64,000 bases of DNA from Spirochaetota bacterium (GTDB lineage Bacteria; Spirochaetota; UBA4802; UBA5550). The translations under genes were made by a program, and so were the position numbers. Each line of letters begins with the position of its first letter. Positions within the stretch are counted from its first letter, which is position 1. The notes below the pieces were generated by a model. The model made no database searches and was not told the origin of the DNA. It saw only the letters and a list, made by a program, of their open reading frames with translations. Of this stretch, positions 54,789 through 63,465 are shown piece after piece. The stretch lies in NCBI GenBank assembly GCA_025457915.1, contig JALOTL010000006.1:62001-126000 (forward strand), in the 5' to 3' direction.

Positions 54789-56078
54789 CTATTCACCCGT
54801 AAAAAATTCAGAGTTCGTTATCGTTCCCGAAATGGCGGTTGCCGCTGCCGTTGCCGGACTCATAAGATGGACCATTCCGCCCTTACCCATCCTTCCGTTA
54901 AAATTTCTATTGGTCGTCGAAGCGCAGCTTTCACCCGGCGCCAGAACGCCGTTGCTCATGCCGAGGCAGGCACCGCAAGTAGGATTTGTTACGCAGAATC
55001 CTGCATCGATGAATATCTGGATGATTCCCTCTTTCAAGGCATCACTGTAAATCTTGGGAGTTGCAGGAGATACTATCCCCCGAACGGAATCGCTGATTCG
55101 GTTCCCCTTTAATATACCGGCCGCAATCCTCAGGTCTTCCAGCCTGCCGTTTGTACAGGAACCGATATATATCTGGTCAACACCTGTACCCAGAAGGTCC
55201 CTGACCGGTTTTACCTGGTCAGGCTTGAATCCCACTGTAAGCATGGGTTCAAGGGTGCTGACGTCATATTCAATAACTTTCTCATAAACAGCATCCTCAT
55301 CCGGCTGCCACCTGGAATAATCATCGAGAGCCGCCTTTTTGCTTTTGTATTCCTTTCCTATGAATTCCCAAAGGTATTCAACCGTTGCCATATCTGGCCT
55401 GCAGATACCGCTTGTTGCGCCGGCCTCGACCGCCATATTGCACATCGTCATCCTTGACTCCATGCTCATTCCGGCAATTACAGGACCGTCGAATTCAATA
55501 ACCATGTTGGTAGCACCGTCCACGCCGATCATCCCGATGATTGACAGGATCACATCCTTGGCATAAACGCCTTTTTTCAATCTGCCGTTAATATTTATCT
55601 TCATGGTCCTGGGTATCTTAAACGCGCAAACGCCTTTCAGTATTCCAACCTCAAGGTCGGTCGTCCCAACGCCCGCTGCGAAGGCTCCGAAAGCCCCGTG
55701 GGTGCAGGTATGCGAATCGCCCATGATAATCGTATATCCCGGTCTCACGAATCCTTTTTCAGGAAAAATCGCATGGCAGACTCCGTTGTGGCCAATATCA
55801 AAAAAATCCCTGATCGCGTGCCTTTTCGCCCAGTCCCTCAAAATCTTGCCCTGTATGGCGGTCTTCGTGTCTTTTGCAGGCGTGACATGGTCTATAACCG
55901 CCTTTATCTTGTCTGGATCAAAAACCCTGTCCTTTCCGCGTTCGATCAGATCATTTATGGCGGCAGGCGTTGTTATTTCATGGCAGAATACCGCATCAAG
56001 CCTGAGGACATTTATATCTTTAGAAGGCACATCTATGACATGAGCGTCGAATATCTTTTCAGATATGGTTTTTCCCAT
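54789..56078 (-). CDS. leuC: 3-isopropylmalate dehydratase large subunit (archaeal type)
   Basis: 429 residues, the type-2 (archaeal-like, HacA-like) large subunit. The three [4Fe-4S] ligands are Cys308 (IGSCTNGR), Cys368 and Cys371 (NPTCGACLG). The GDSHTCTHGAFGAFA segment near residue 120 is characteristic. Function as for LeuD; a homoaconitase or related lyase role is an alternative because the family has several substrates. AAGGAGAG precedes the start. It follows clpC on the same strand after 88 bases, so it may be co-transcribed or have its own promoter. Confidence 0.9.
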   Translation of the reverse strand: MGKTISEKIFDAHVIDVPSKDINVLRLDAVFCHEITTPAAINDLIERGKDRVFDPDKIKAVIDHVTPAKDTKTAIQGKILRDWAKRHAIRDFFDIGHNGVCHAIFPEKGFVRPGYTIIMGDSHTCTHGAFGAFAAGVGTTDLEVGILKGVCAFKIPRTMKININGRLKKGVYAKDVILSIIGMIGVDGATNMVIEFDGPVIAGMSMESRMTMCNMAVEAGATSGICRPDMATVEYLWEFIGKEYKSKKAALDDYSRWQPDEDAVYEKVIEYDVSTLEPMLTVGFKPDQVKPVRDLLGTGVDQIYIGSCTNGRLEDLRIAAGILKGNRISDSVRGIVSPATPKIYSDALKEGIIQIFIDAGFCVTNPTCGACLGMSNGVLAPGESCASTTNRNFNGRMGKGGMVHLMSPATAAATAISGTITNSEFFTGE

Positions 56079-56166
56079 AAATCTACTCTCCTTGAATTGA
56101 CTGGAAAAATAAAGCCTGAATATTCAAGCACGGTTCAGTACAGAAGCGTAAAATCAGCGGAAAAAA

Positions 56167-58659
56167 TCAATGCTGTTTTGATAAAATTTTATCATTTTTA
56201 AGGTCGACATCGTCAAAATTATCTCCATTCTCTTTCGCATTCCCGTCAGCAAGCCTGTATTTAACTGTATCTCCCTTAATCGAGACATGGACCCTGGCCC
56301 CTTCCGTCAGTCTTCCCTTTAGAATTTCGTCCGCAAGGGAATCTTCAATTTTATTCTGTATCAGACGCCTTATGTTTCTGGCGCCGCTGTTTTCATCGAA
56401 GCCTTTTTCGCAAAGATAATTTTTCGTCTTGGATGAAAAAATAAGTTCAATTCCCCTTTCCGCAAGGCGTTCATTGAACCTGTCAAGGAGAAGATCGACT
56501 ATCTTCCTTATGTGATTTTTTTCAAGCTTGTGAAAAAAGACTACTTCATCAACCCTGTTCAAAAATTCCAGACTGAAAACCCTCTTGAGCTCTTCGGATA
56601 CTTTTTCAGTAGCACCGTCATCATCGGCATCATATCTCTTAAAGCCCATTTTCCCTATTTTATTAAATTCCCTGTTCCCGATATTCGAGGTCATTATTAT
56701 AATACAGTCCCTGAAACTAACTGTATTGCCGGAACCGTCCGTGAGTTCACCCTCTTCGAAAACCTGGAGAAGTATATTGAAGACGTCAGGGTGCGCCTTC
56801 TCTATTTCATCCAGCAGGATCACGGAATAAGGCCTTCTTTTTATTTTTTCCGTAAGCTGTCCGCCTTCCTCATAACCTATATAACCCGGAGGAGCGCCGA
56901 CCAGTCTGGAAACGGTGTGCTTTTCCATGTATTCCGACATATCGAGACGAACAAGATTTTTTTCATCATCAAAAATAAATTCCGTAAGGGCCTTAGCCAG
57001 TTCCGTCTTCCCGACGCCCGACGGTCCGAGAAATATGAAAACCCCGTTCGGCCTGAAAGCGCTGCTGAGTCCGGTTCTTGATCTTCTGATCGCCCTGCTT
57101 ATAACCGAGATTGCCTCTTCCTGTCCTATAACCCTCTTGTGAAGTTCGGATTCCATCTTTAAAAGCCTTTCCGACTCGTTCTCTTCCAGGTTTTCAACAG
57201 GAATACCTGTGCTTTCCGCCACTACCCTGGCGATCATTTCCGGCGTTACGATGATGGCGTATTCGTTTTTCTTCTCCAGCCAGTTTCCAAGTTTTTCGGC
57301 CAGCGCGCCCTTTTTCTCCAGTATCAGGTCCCTGACAGCTGCGGCCTGTTCATATTCCTGCGCGAGAACAAGATCGTTCTTTTTCGCATTCAACCCCTCA
57401 ATTTCAATTTCGAGCGAGGCGATTTCATCCGGTTTTTCATAATTCTGGAGGCGTGCCATGGCCCCCGCCTCGTCGACGAGATCTATGGCCTTATCAGGCA
57501 GATATCTGTCAGTTATAAACCTTTCCGCCAGTACCGCGGCCCTTTCGAGCGCATCGTAGGTAAATTCGACCTTGTGGTGAGATTCGAATCTGCTTTTAAG
57601 CCCGTACAGTATGTCAATTGTTTCATCTATATCCGGCTCGTCTATAAAGACCGTCTGGAACCTCCTGGCAAGGGCAACGTCCTTTTCTATATACATTTTG
57701 TATTCATTGAGGGTTGTCGCGCCGATGCACTGGAGTTCGCCCCTTGCAAGAGCCGGCTTGAGGATGTTTGCCGCGTCAATAGCGCCCTCGGCCGCGCCTG
57801 CGCCGATTATGGTATGAACCTCATCGATGAAGATTATTATATTATCATCTTCGCTGATTTCCTTCACGATCCTTTTCAGCCTTTCCTCAAACTCTCCCCT
57901 GTATTTTGTACCGGCTACAATGGCTGCCATGTCCAGCGAAAGTACCCTGCAGTTGTGGAGTATTTCGGGCAATTCTTTTTTAACGATTCTCTGGGCCAGC
58001 CCCTCGACGATGGCCGTTTTTCCGACGCCGGCCTCTCCTATGAGGATCGGGTTGTTCTTCCTTTTACGGCAGAGAATTCTGATTACCCTGTTTATTTCCA
58101 TCTCCCTTCCAATCACCGGATCAAGCAAGTTTTCGGACGCCATCCTGGTAAGGTCCTGCGCGAATTCCTCAAGGGCCGGTTGTTTTACGTTCGCTTTGGC
58201 CCTGGCCTGCTTGTCTGTGCCAACCTTCACGCCCAGCACCCGCAGTATTTCATTCCTGATAACGTTATAATCTATGCCGCCCCTTATCAGATTGTCCAGA
58301 CCGATGGATGTGCCGTCCCTGAAGACGGCCAGAAGAAGATGCTCGGTGCCGATATAGGAATTCTTGAGTTTTTTCGCCTCCTCCTTGGAAATCTCGATTA
58401 TGGTCTTGTACTTGGTGCTCAGCGGAATATTTCCAAGAATTATGGCTGATGATTTCTGTGAATTCTGTTCAATGTCATATATCAGCTTTTCAAAATTTAT
58501 TCCGAGATTTTTAAGAATTTTGGATGCAACCGAGTCTTCGTCCTTGAGAAGGGCCAGAAGGAGATGCTCCGGTTCGACGAAATCGGAATTAAGCCGCTTC
58601 GCCTCCGAATGGGCCATTATTTCTATGATTTTCTTAGATCTTTTCGTGAACTCAAACAT
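56167..58659 (-). CDS. clpC: ClpC, Hsp100 AAA+ unfoldase
   Basis: 830 residues. Two N-domain repeats (about 1-145; [20 protein letters not shown] and [20 protein letters not shown]), first AAA+ module with GEAGVGKT, a middle domain with a UVR-like motif ([12 protein letters not shown]), second AAA+ module with GPSGVGKTE and a loop (KMGFKRY) that may be the ClpP-binding loop. ClpC unfolds substrates for ClpP, including arginine-phosphorylated proteins when McsB is present. It follows mcsB by 13 bases in an mcsA-mcsB-clpC operon. No ClpP gene is in the window. A CtsR gene is also absent. Confidence 0.95.
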   Translation of the reverse strand: MFEFTKRSKKIIEIMAHSEAKRLNSDFVEPEHLLLALLKDEDSVASKILKNLGINFEKLIYDIEQNSQKSSAIILGNIPLSTKYKTIIEISKEEAKKLKNSYIGTEHLLLAVFRDGTSIGLDNLIRGGIDYNVIRNEILRVLGVKVGTDKQARAKANVKQPALEEFAQDLTRMASENLLDPVIGREMEINRVIRILCRKRKNNPILIGEAGVGKTAIVEGLAQRIVKKELPEILHNCRVLSLDMAAIVAGTKYRGEFEERLKRIVKEISEDDNIIIFIDEVHTIIGAGAAEGAIDAANILKPALARGELQCIGATTLNEYKMYIEKDVALARRFQTVFIDEPDIDETIDILYGLKSRFESHHKVEFTYDALERAAVLAERFITDRYLPDKAIDLVDEAGAMARLQNYEKPDEIASLEIEIEGLNAKKNDLVLAQEYEQAAAVRDLILEKKGALAEKLGNWLEKKNEYAIIVTPEMIARVVAESTGIPVENLEENESERLLKMESELHKRVIGQEEAISVISRAIRRSRTGLSSAFRPNGVFIFLGPSGVGKTELAKALTEFIFDDEKNLVRLDMSEYMEKHTVSRLVGAPPGYIGYEEGGQLTEKIKRRPYSVILLDEIEKAHPDVFNILLQVFEEGELTDGSGNTVSFRDCIIIMTSNIGNREFNKIGKMGFKRYDADDDGATEKVSEELKRVFSLEFLNRVDEVVFFHKLEKNHIRKIVDLLLDRFNERLAERGIELIFSSKTKNYLCEKGFDENSGARNIRRLIQNKIEDSLADEILKGRLTEGARVHVSIKGDTVKYRLADGNAKENGDNFDDVDLKNDKILSKQH

Positions 58660-58672
58660 TACCGGCTCCGTT

Positions 58673-59713
58673 TTATGCCAGGTTGTCCCTGATGTATTCT
58701 GCCCTGTATTCGTCCCCCTCCAGGGTGCTCTTAAACATCCTGCCAGAGTTCCTCTGCAGATGGGACCACTGTATGTTGACCATGATGTCGTTTATCTTCA
58801 GGATGTCCATATTTTTAATTACTGCAAGTATTACGCCCAGTCTTACGTTTGAAAGTCCGTCCATCGCATCCACGTAATTGATTTTTCTCGCATATTTCAG
58901 GAATCCGTATGATTTCCAGACCCTGTCTTCAAGGTCGATCCTGTCGGACGACATCATTTCGTCTCTTTCACCGTCCTCCATCTCGACGGCCCTGTTCACT
59001 AGACCGTCCATGATCTCAATAATGTCCACCTCGGAGATTCCCAGGGAAATCCTGTTTGAAATCTGATACATGCACCCGATGGTTTTCTTGATCTCTCCCA
59101 CCGTTCCTTTAATTTCGGCACCGGCTTTTTTTAGCACTGAAATGAACTCGCTTATCTTGTTGCGCATCGATACGGCCGGCAGATGCAATATTGCCGACGC
59201 CTTGAGCCCTGTTCCGAGATTTGAAGGGCAGGCTGTCAGATAGCCCCTGTCGTCGGCATATGCAAACATAATGAATCTGTTCATCTGCTCGTCAATTTTT
59301 TCGGAAAACCTGTAAGCCTCCATGAATTGAAGACCCGGCCTGATAACCTGTATCCTGAAATGGTCTTCATCGTTGACAAGTATGGTGAAATCATCGGTTT
59401 CATCCACGGCAAGAAGACACTCGTTCGAAGATTCCATCTCGCTGGTTATTATGTTCCGTTCCCTTAACAGCCTTTTTTCATTGCCGTCCATCGCGGAAAG
59501 GTCTATATGGGTTATGTTTTTGCTGAATATGGATTCAGCGGAAAACCTTTTTATTGAATTTCGTATGTATTCAATCTCGGATTCGTCGAATCTTCCCGGA
59601 AAGCAAAGGGATTTAACGTTTCTCGCGAGCCTGATCCGCGAGGACAGTACCACATCGTTTTTCGGGCCGTTCAACGACCAGAAAGTCGGCATTTTGAGCG
59701 CTGCTTCAACCAA
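58673..59713 (-). CDS. mcsB: McsB, protein-arginine kinase
   Basis: 346 residues, phosphagen-kinase fold. The N-terminal SSRIRLARN (residues 24-32), the nucleotide-binding VNDEDH (about 113-118) and the catalytic Cys162 (CPSNLGTG) are all present. McsB phosphorylates arginine in misfolded proteins, marking them for ClpCP. It overlaps mcsA by eight bases and precedes clpC by 13, so it sits in a conserved operon. The C-terminal segment (about 330) resembles the allosteric or dimer region. ATP:guanido phosphotransferase is the family name. Confidence 0.95.
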   Translation of the reverse strand: MVEAALKMPTFWSLNGPKNDVVLSSRIRLARNVKSLCFPGRFDESEIEYIRNSIKRFSAESIFSKNITHIDLSAMDGNEKRLLRERNIITSEMESSNECLLAVDETDDFTILVNDEDHFRIQVIRPGLQFMEAYRFSEKIDEQMNRFIMFAYADDRGYLTACPSNLGTGLKASAILHLPAVSMRNKISEFISVLKKAGAEIKGTVGEIKKTIGCMYQISNRISLGISEVDIIEIMDGLVNRAVEMEDGERDEMMSSDRIDLEDRVWKSYGFLKYARKINYVDAMDGLSNVRLGVILAVIKNMDILKINDIMVNIQWSHLQRNSGRMFKSTLEGDEYRAEYIRDNLA

Positions 59714-60236
59714 TTTTACTACCGCATCCGCCTAAAATATCATTTATCCTGTCTCTTAAAATTGCTGCTTCTTCATATTTTTCCTCAAGCACTGCCTTTT
59801 CGAGCTGTCTCTGAAGCATTTCCGCACTTTCATCATTTTTAACGGAGGCGGAATCTTTTGACTCAAGCGGCGACAGCAGGTTTCCCGGAGACTTTCCGAC
59901 ATGCTTGTCCGATCCATGATAGCCGATAATCACAGAACGAAGATGCTCATCAAGATAAGCATAGCAATCCGGACAACCAAGCTTTCCAGAGCGGTTGTAA
60001 TCCATATAAGTGAACCCGCAGTTCTGGCACATATTCTCGTCCTTCAGATTATCCAGTTCTTCTATATCAAGAAAGGACAGCATCTCGGGGACAGAAATTG
60101 AAAAATTTGAAAGCTTGGAATTGAGCCCTATTTCCCTTGCGCATATTTCACAGAGGTGTACCTCGGATTTAACATCCTTTATTATCTCTGTGAGATGTAT
60201 TGTCGCCTCTCTGTTTTTGCACTTTTCGCACAACAT
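59706..60236 (-). CDS. mcsA: McsA, zinc-binding activator of McsB
   Basis: 176 residues. Three Cys-pair sites: C-x2-C at residues 3 and 6, CEIC near 29-32 and the pairs CQNC and CPDC (residues about 70-95), which bind zinc, and a C-terminal UVR motif (EKYEEAAILRDRI). McsA stimulates the McsB kinase and links it to ClpC. It is the first gene of the mcsA-mcsB-clpC operon. No ctsR gene precedes it, unlike the Bacillus arrangement. A candidate promoter lies at 60310-60338. Confidence 0.92.
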   Translation of the reverse strand: MLCEKCKNREATIHLTEIIKDVKSEVHLCEICAREIGLNSKLSNFSISVPEMLSFLDIEELDNLKDENMCQNCGFTYMDYNRSGKLGCPDCYAYLDEHLRSVIIGYHGSDKHVGKSPGNLLSPLESKDSASVKNDESAEMLQRQLEKAVLEEKYEEAAILRDRINDILGGCGSKIG

Positions 60237-60309
60237 ATATTTACCTGTAATTTAATTTTCGATATATAATATGTTTTTTAACATCCTTTTTCCGTCACTG
60301 GTAAATTTA

Positions 60310-60338
60310 AATATAATAATACAAATTAAAATTGTAAA
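60310..60338 (-). promoter_or_regulatory. Candidate promoter of mcsA-mcsB-clpC
   Basis: Minus-strand TTTACA (60333-60338), 17 bases, TATATT (60310-60315). It lies about 75 bases before the mcsA start. Confidence 0.45.
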
Positions 60339-60442
60339 CCACTATTTGAACATTCGAATAAAATATGAATAATTCAATAAAAATGACCATATTTTGCACG
60401 AATTTTCAATATCGTCTGTATCCATCAATATGAATAAAATTC

Positions 60443-60470
60443 TTGACTTGCATATTGTCATAAATAATAA
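60443..60470 (+). promoter_or_regulatory. Candidate promoter of the ATP-grasp gene
   Basis: TTGACT (60443-60448), 16 bases, TAATAA (60465-60470). It leaves a leader of about 140 bases before the start at 60619. Confidence 0.4.
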
Positions 60471-60618
60471 ATTTGATGATGCTGTAGAAAAATATACCGC
60501 ACCGGATTTTGTAAGCTTTCCGTTTTAAAATGCGCCGACTCTGATTTAACAGGAAATTCGCAAACTGATTACGGAATATTGTTTTTACATAAACCTCATT
60601 TAAAAAACCCTGATAATA

Positions 60619-61833
60619 ATGAAGTTGAAAATTTTTAAAAGATCTCCAAAAAAATATTTTATTTCGATTGGTTCCGGAATAAACCAACTACCACTTATCG
60701 AAGAAGCCTCTTCAATGGGATTTCATGTCATCGGAGTCGATAGCGACACATCGGCACCAGGCTTTACGAAATGCAGCCTGAAAATCCAGGAATCGGTTGA
60801 AAACCATGAAGATATCTTTAAAAAAATCAGCGAACTCATGCTTGACGGCGAAATAAAGGGGATCCTCAGCAAGTCTTACGGTAAGGCTGTTTCGACCGCC
60901 TGTTTCCTGGCCGAAAAATACCGGATTCCGCTTCTGCCCTACGACAGGAGTCTGGAATTTCTCAATAAAAAGAAAATGAAAAACACATTCAGGGAGAACG
61001 GCATATTAACCCCGAAACAATTTATCGTTAAAAGCAAAAACAGAATCGGCAAAATAGGGGAAGATAAATTCCCCGTCATCATGAAACCTTCCTCGGGGCA
61101 TGGGAAAACCGACGTGAGGATGATAAAAAGCCTTGAGGAACTGAAAAAGATTTTAATGAAGCTCCCCGCGGAAGCGGAATATATTCTCGAAAGCTATATC
61201 AGAGGCGACGAGATAATTGCCGTCGGCATCGTTCATGATAAAAAATTTCATCTCATCGACATCACCGATAAAAAAACAGTCCCCCTTCCCTATTTCGCGG
61301 ACATACTTCACGCATCACCCTCGAAGCATTACGGCCTGTTTGAAAAAATCACTGAAATCGGACAATCGATTGCAGAATCATTCGAGATACAGAATTCACC
61401 GCTGATCATTGAAATGATCGTCTCTAAAACCGGAGAGCTTCATGTGATCGAGGCCGTTCCGGAATTCGGCGGCGAATTCCTTTCAGACGTGCTGATACCG
61501 CACCGCACTGGATACAACATGATAAGGGAATCAATCAAGGCCGTAACCGGGACCGACTTCAGGGCGCCTTCCAATAAAAAGAATTCTTCATCCGTAATCA
61601 TTAAATATTTAACAGGCAAAAAGGGTCGGCTGGAAAGCATGGACTCGGAGGGACCGAAATCGTGCAAAGGGGTGGTCTTCTACCGTGTATTCAAAAAGCC
61701 CGGTGCGCTAATAAAAAAACCATCCAGCAACCACGACAGGATCGGTGTGGTCGCAGTAAAGGCAAGGTCGACCGAGGAGGCCTTGATCCAGGCGGAAAAG
61801 GCGCTCCAATCCTACAAAATAACGATCAATTAA
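60619..61833 (+). CDS. ATP-grasp ligase-like enzyme
   Basis: 404 residues. An N-terminal Rossmann-like pre-ATP-grasp domain (SIGSGINQLPLIEEASSMGFHVIGVD), then an ATP-grasp domain (about 115-310) with VIMKPSSGHGK, EYILESYIRGDE and the metal-binding PEFGGEFLSD region. ATP-grasp enzymes join a carboxylate to an amine, thiol or similar via an acyl-phosphate. The order resembles carbamoyl-phosphate-synthase-like ATP-grasp proteins found in surface polysaccharide or secondary metabolite clusters. It starts a run of at least three closely spaced genes. The substrate is unknown. Confidence 0.8.
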   Translation: MKLKIFKRSPKKYFISIGSGINQLPLIEEASSMGFHVIGVDSDTSAPGFTKCSLKIQESVENHEDIFKKISELMLDGEIKGILSKSYGKAVSTACFLAEKYRIPLLPYDRSLEFLNKKKMKNTFRENGILTPKQFIVKSKNRIGKIGEDKFPVIMKPSSGHGKTDVRMIKSLEELKKILMKLPAEAEYILESYIRGDEIIAVGIVHDKKFHLIDITDKKTVPLPYFADILHASPSKHYGLFEKITEIGQSIAESFEIQNSPLIIEMIVSKTGELHVIEAVPEFGGEFLSDVLIPHRTGYNMIRESIKAVTGTDFRAPSNKKNSSSVIIKYLTGKKGRLESMDSEGPKSCKGVVFYRVFKKPGALIKKPSSNHDRIGVVAVKARSTEEALIQAEKALQSYKITIN

Positions 61834-61837
61834 CGCC

Positions 61838-62482
61838 ATGATCCAGCCCCGGTGGGAACGACATTATCATAAAGACAAATCAGACCTGGCATTTCCTGAT
61901 GAAAACCTTGTCAGGCTTTTAAAATGTGAGATTTCCAGGAGAAACACTGATAAAATTACGGCAATCGACGTCGGCTGCGGCGGGGGAAGACACCTGTCCC
62001 TTTGCGGTGATTTCGGCCTGTCTGACATTATCGGCGCAGATGCCAGCCTGCAGGCACTCATGTTATGCAGAAGACATATGCCGGAAACACCCCTCGTGCA
62101 GATGGACATCAATAAAATCCCGCTCAAAGACGCAACTAAAGATATAGTCATAGCCTGGGGATCTCTTCATTACGACACAAAGGAAGCCCTTCCCGTCATG
62201 CTCGGCGAGATTTACCGGATACTCCGACCCGGAGGATGTCTTCTGGCCACAGTCAGATCAGACAGGGACACGTATCTGAAATCCGGGAAGAACCTCGGAA
62301 ACAACGTCTGGCAGACGGATCTGGACGACATAAACGGATCCATCGCCGCTTTTTACGGTGAAGATGAACTCGTTAAGTTTTTTTCAAGCTACAAATCCCT
62401 TGAGTTCGGACTCATGGAAAGAACATTGCTCGGCGACAGATCCAAAATCATATCCCACTGGTTCCTATGCGCGAAAAAATAA
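61838..62482 (+). CDS. Class I SAM-dependent methyltransferase
   Basis: 214 residues. A SAM-binding motif DVGCGGGRHLS, then an acidic position in IGADAS and AWGSLHY as motif IV, with YRILRPGGCLLATVR after it (methyltransferase type 11). It probably methylates a small molecule rather than DNA or protein, judged from the short length and lack of extra domains. It starts 4 bases after the ATP-grasp gene and overlaps the next gene by 16 bases, so the three are translationally linked. Confidence 0.87.
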   Translation: MIQPRWERHYHKDKSDLAFPDENLVRLLKCEISRRNTDKITAIDVGCGGGRHLSLCGDFGLSDIIGADASLQALMLCRRHMPETPLVQMDINKIPLKDATKDIVIAWGSLHYDTKEALPVMLGEIYRILRPGGCLLATVRSDRDTYLKSGKNLGNNVWQTDLDDINGSIAAFYGEDELVKFFSSYKSLEFGLMERTLLGDRSKIISHWFLCAKK

Positions 62483-63399
62483 AAATTATCCCTGCAGGCA
62501 TTTCCCCGGCCGGAAAAATTTTCGAGGCCAGATCGGCAACCTGCCCTTTATGCGATTCTTCAAAAATAATGCCGCTTTATGAGATAATTAAATATGAGCC
62601 CGGGTTCAGCGTTGACCGTTGTACGGGCTGTGGTTTCATCTTCATGAACCCCCGGTTTAAAAAAAGCGTGCTGGCCAAGTTTTACGGGGATAATTATTAC
62701 ACGGGAAATGAGGGATACACTTACTTCGACGAAAGGGACGCTGAAAAATTTGCCATGCACGTATGGCGGAAAAGAATAGAAAAGATCCATGACAAAGTAA
62801 AGGCCGGATCTTTTCTCGATGTAGGCTGCGCTTTCGGGGGATTTCTCAAGGCCGCGCAAAAATATTACACACCATACGGAATAGAGCTTTCGGAATACTC
62901 CTGGGTAGTGGCAAAATCGATTTATGGGAACAACATACATTTGGGAACTCTTGAAGACCATCCCTTCCATGAAGAAAGCTTTTCTGTAATAACAATGATT
63001 GAGCTTATAGAACACCTTCCCGATCCGCTTTCCGCGGTAAAAGAATGCTATCGCCTGCTGAAACCCGGTGGTCTGCTCCTGATCCAGACTGCGAACATGG
63101 ACGGACTCCAGGCCAGACTGCAGGGCGGTACCTATTCATACTACATGCCTGGCCACCTGTCATATCTGTCAAAAAAAAACATAAGGATGATCCTAGGAAA
63201 ATGTGGATTTAAAAAAATATTGTTCTATCACCCGGTGGATTTCGGACTTTTCCCCAAGCTCATGAAATCAAGGTATGGATTTAAGACTCTTTTCGATTAT
63301 TCAGCCTGGATAAGGATAACGCTGTACCATTTGGCCGGAAAAATCAGGCTCGGGAATTTCTCGGCAACAAGCTCACTCGTCACTTACGGAATTAAATAA
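62467..63399 (+). CDS. Class I methyltransferase with N-terminal zinc ribbon
   Basis: 310 residues. Residues about 22-58 contain two Cys pairs (CPLC and CTGC) separated by about 30 residues, a likely zinc site as in methyltransferases of surface-sugar and C-methyltransferase clusters. A SAM-binding motif follows (FLDVGCAFGGFLKAA, about 115), then IEHLPDPLSAVKECYRLLKPGG. It overlaps the preceding methyltransferase by 16 bases. The probable substrate is a nucleotide sugar or polyketide-like molecule; not determined. Confidence 0.86.
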   Translation: MREKIKIIPAGISPAGKIFEARSATCPLCDSSKIMPLYEIIKYEPGFSVDRCTGCGFIFMNPRFKKSVLAKFYGDNYYTGNEGYTYFDERDAEKFAMHVWRKRIEKIHDKVKAGSFLDVGCAFGGFLKAAQKYYTPYGIELSEYSWVVAKSIYGNNIHLGTLEDHPFHEESFSVITMIELIEHLPDPLSAVKECYRLLKPGGLLLIQTANMDGLQARLQGGTYSYYMPGHLSYLSKKNIRMILGKCGFKKILFYHPVDFGLFPKLMKSRYGFKTLFDYSAWIRITLYHLAGKIRLGNFSATSSLVTYGIK

Positions 63400-63415
63400 C
63401 TTTGATACAAATTTC

Positions 63416-63443
63416 TTGACCTTGGAAAACACCTTTCTATCCT
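63416..63443 (+). promoter_or_regulatory. Candidate promoter of the last gene
   Basis: TTGACC (63416-63421), 16 bases, TATCCT (63438-63443). It lies just after the stop of the zinc-ribbon methyltransferase and about 22 bases before the start at 63466. Confidence 0.45.
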
Positions 63444-63465
63444 GTGTCTCCATACAGTGCTTGAA

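Larger units (their letters stand above)
60237..60618. other. AT-rich divergent intergenic region
   Basis: 382 bases between mcsA (minus) and the ATP-grasp gene (plus). It contains a minus-strand promoter (60310-60338) and a plus-strand promoter (60443-60470). No CtsR box (direct GGTCAAA repeat), CIRCE element or other RNA gene was found. Confidence 0.55.

Noticed and set aside
54558-55112. 184-codon plus-strand frame
   Set aside because: Antisense to leuD and leuC.
57574-58449. Long open frame antisense to clpC
   Set aside because: Shadow of the highly conserved clpC coding strand; the translated sequence has no family pattern.
60237-60618. Search for CtsR or CIRCE operators upstream of mcsA
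   Set aside because: No direct GGTCAAA repeat and no TTAGCACTC-N9-GAGTGCTAA element is present; one partial heptad only.
60406-60687. A 93-codon open frame on the minus strand
   Set aside because: It overlaps the ATP-grasp start and has AT-driven composition with no recognisable domain or ribosome site; treated as chance.
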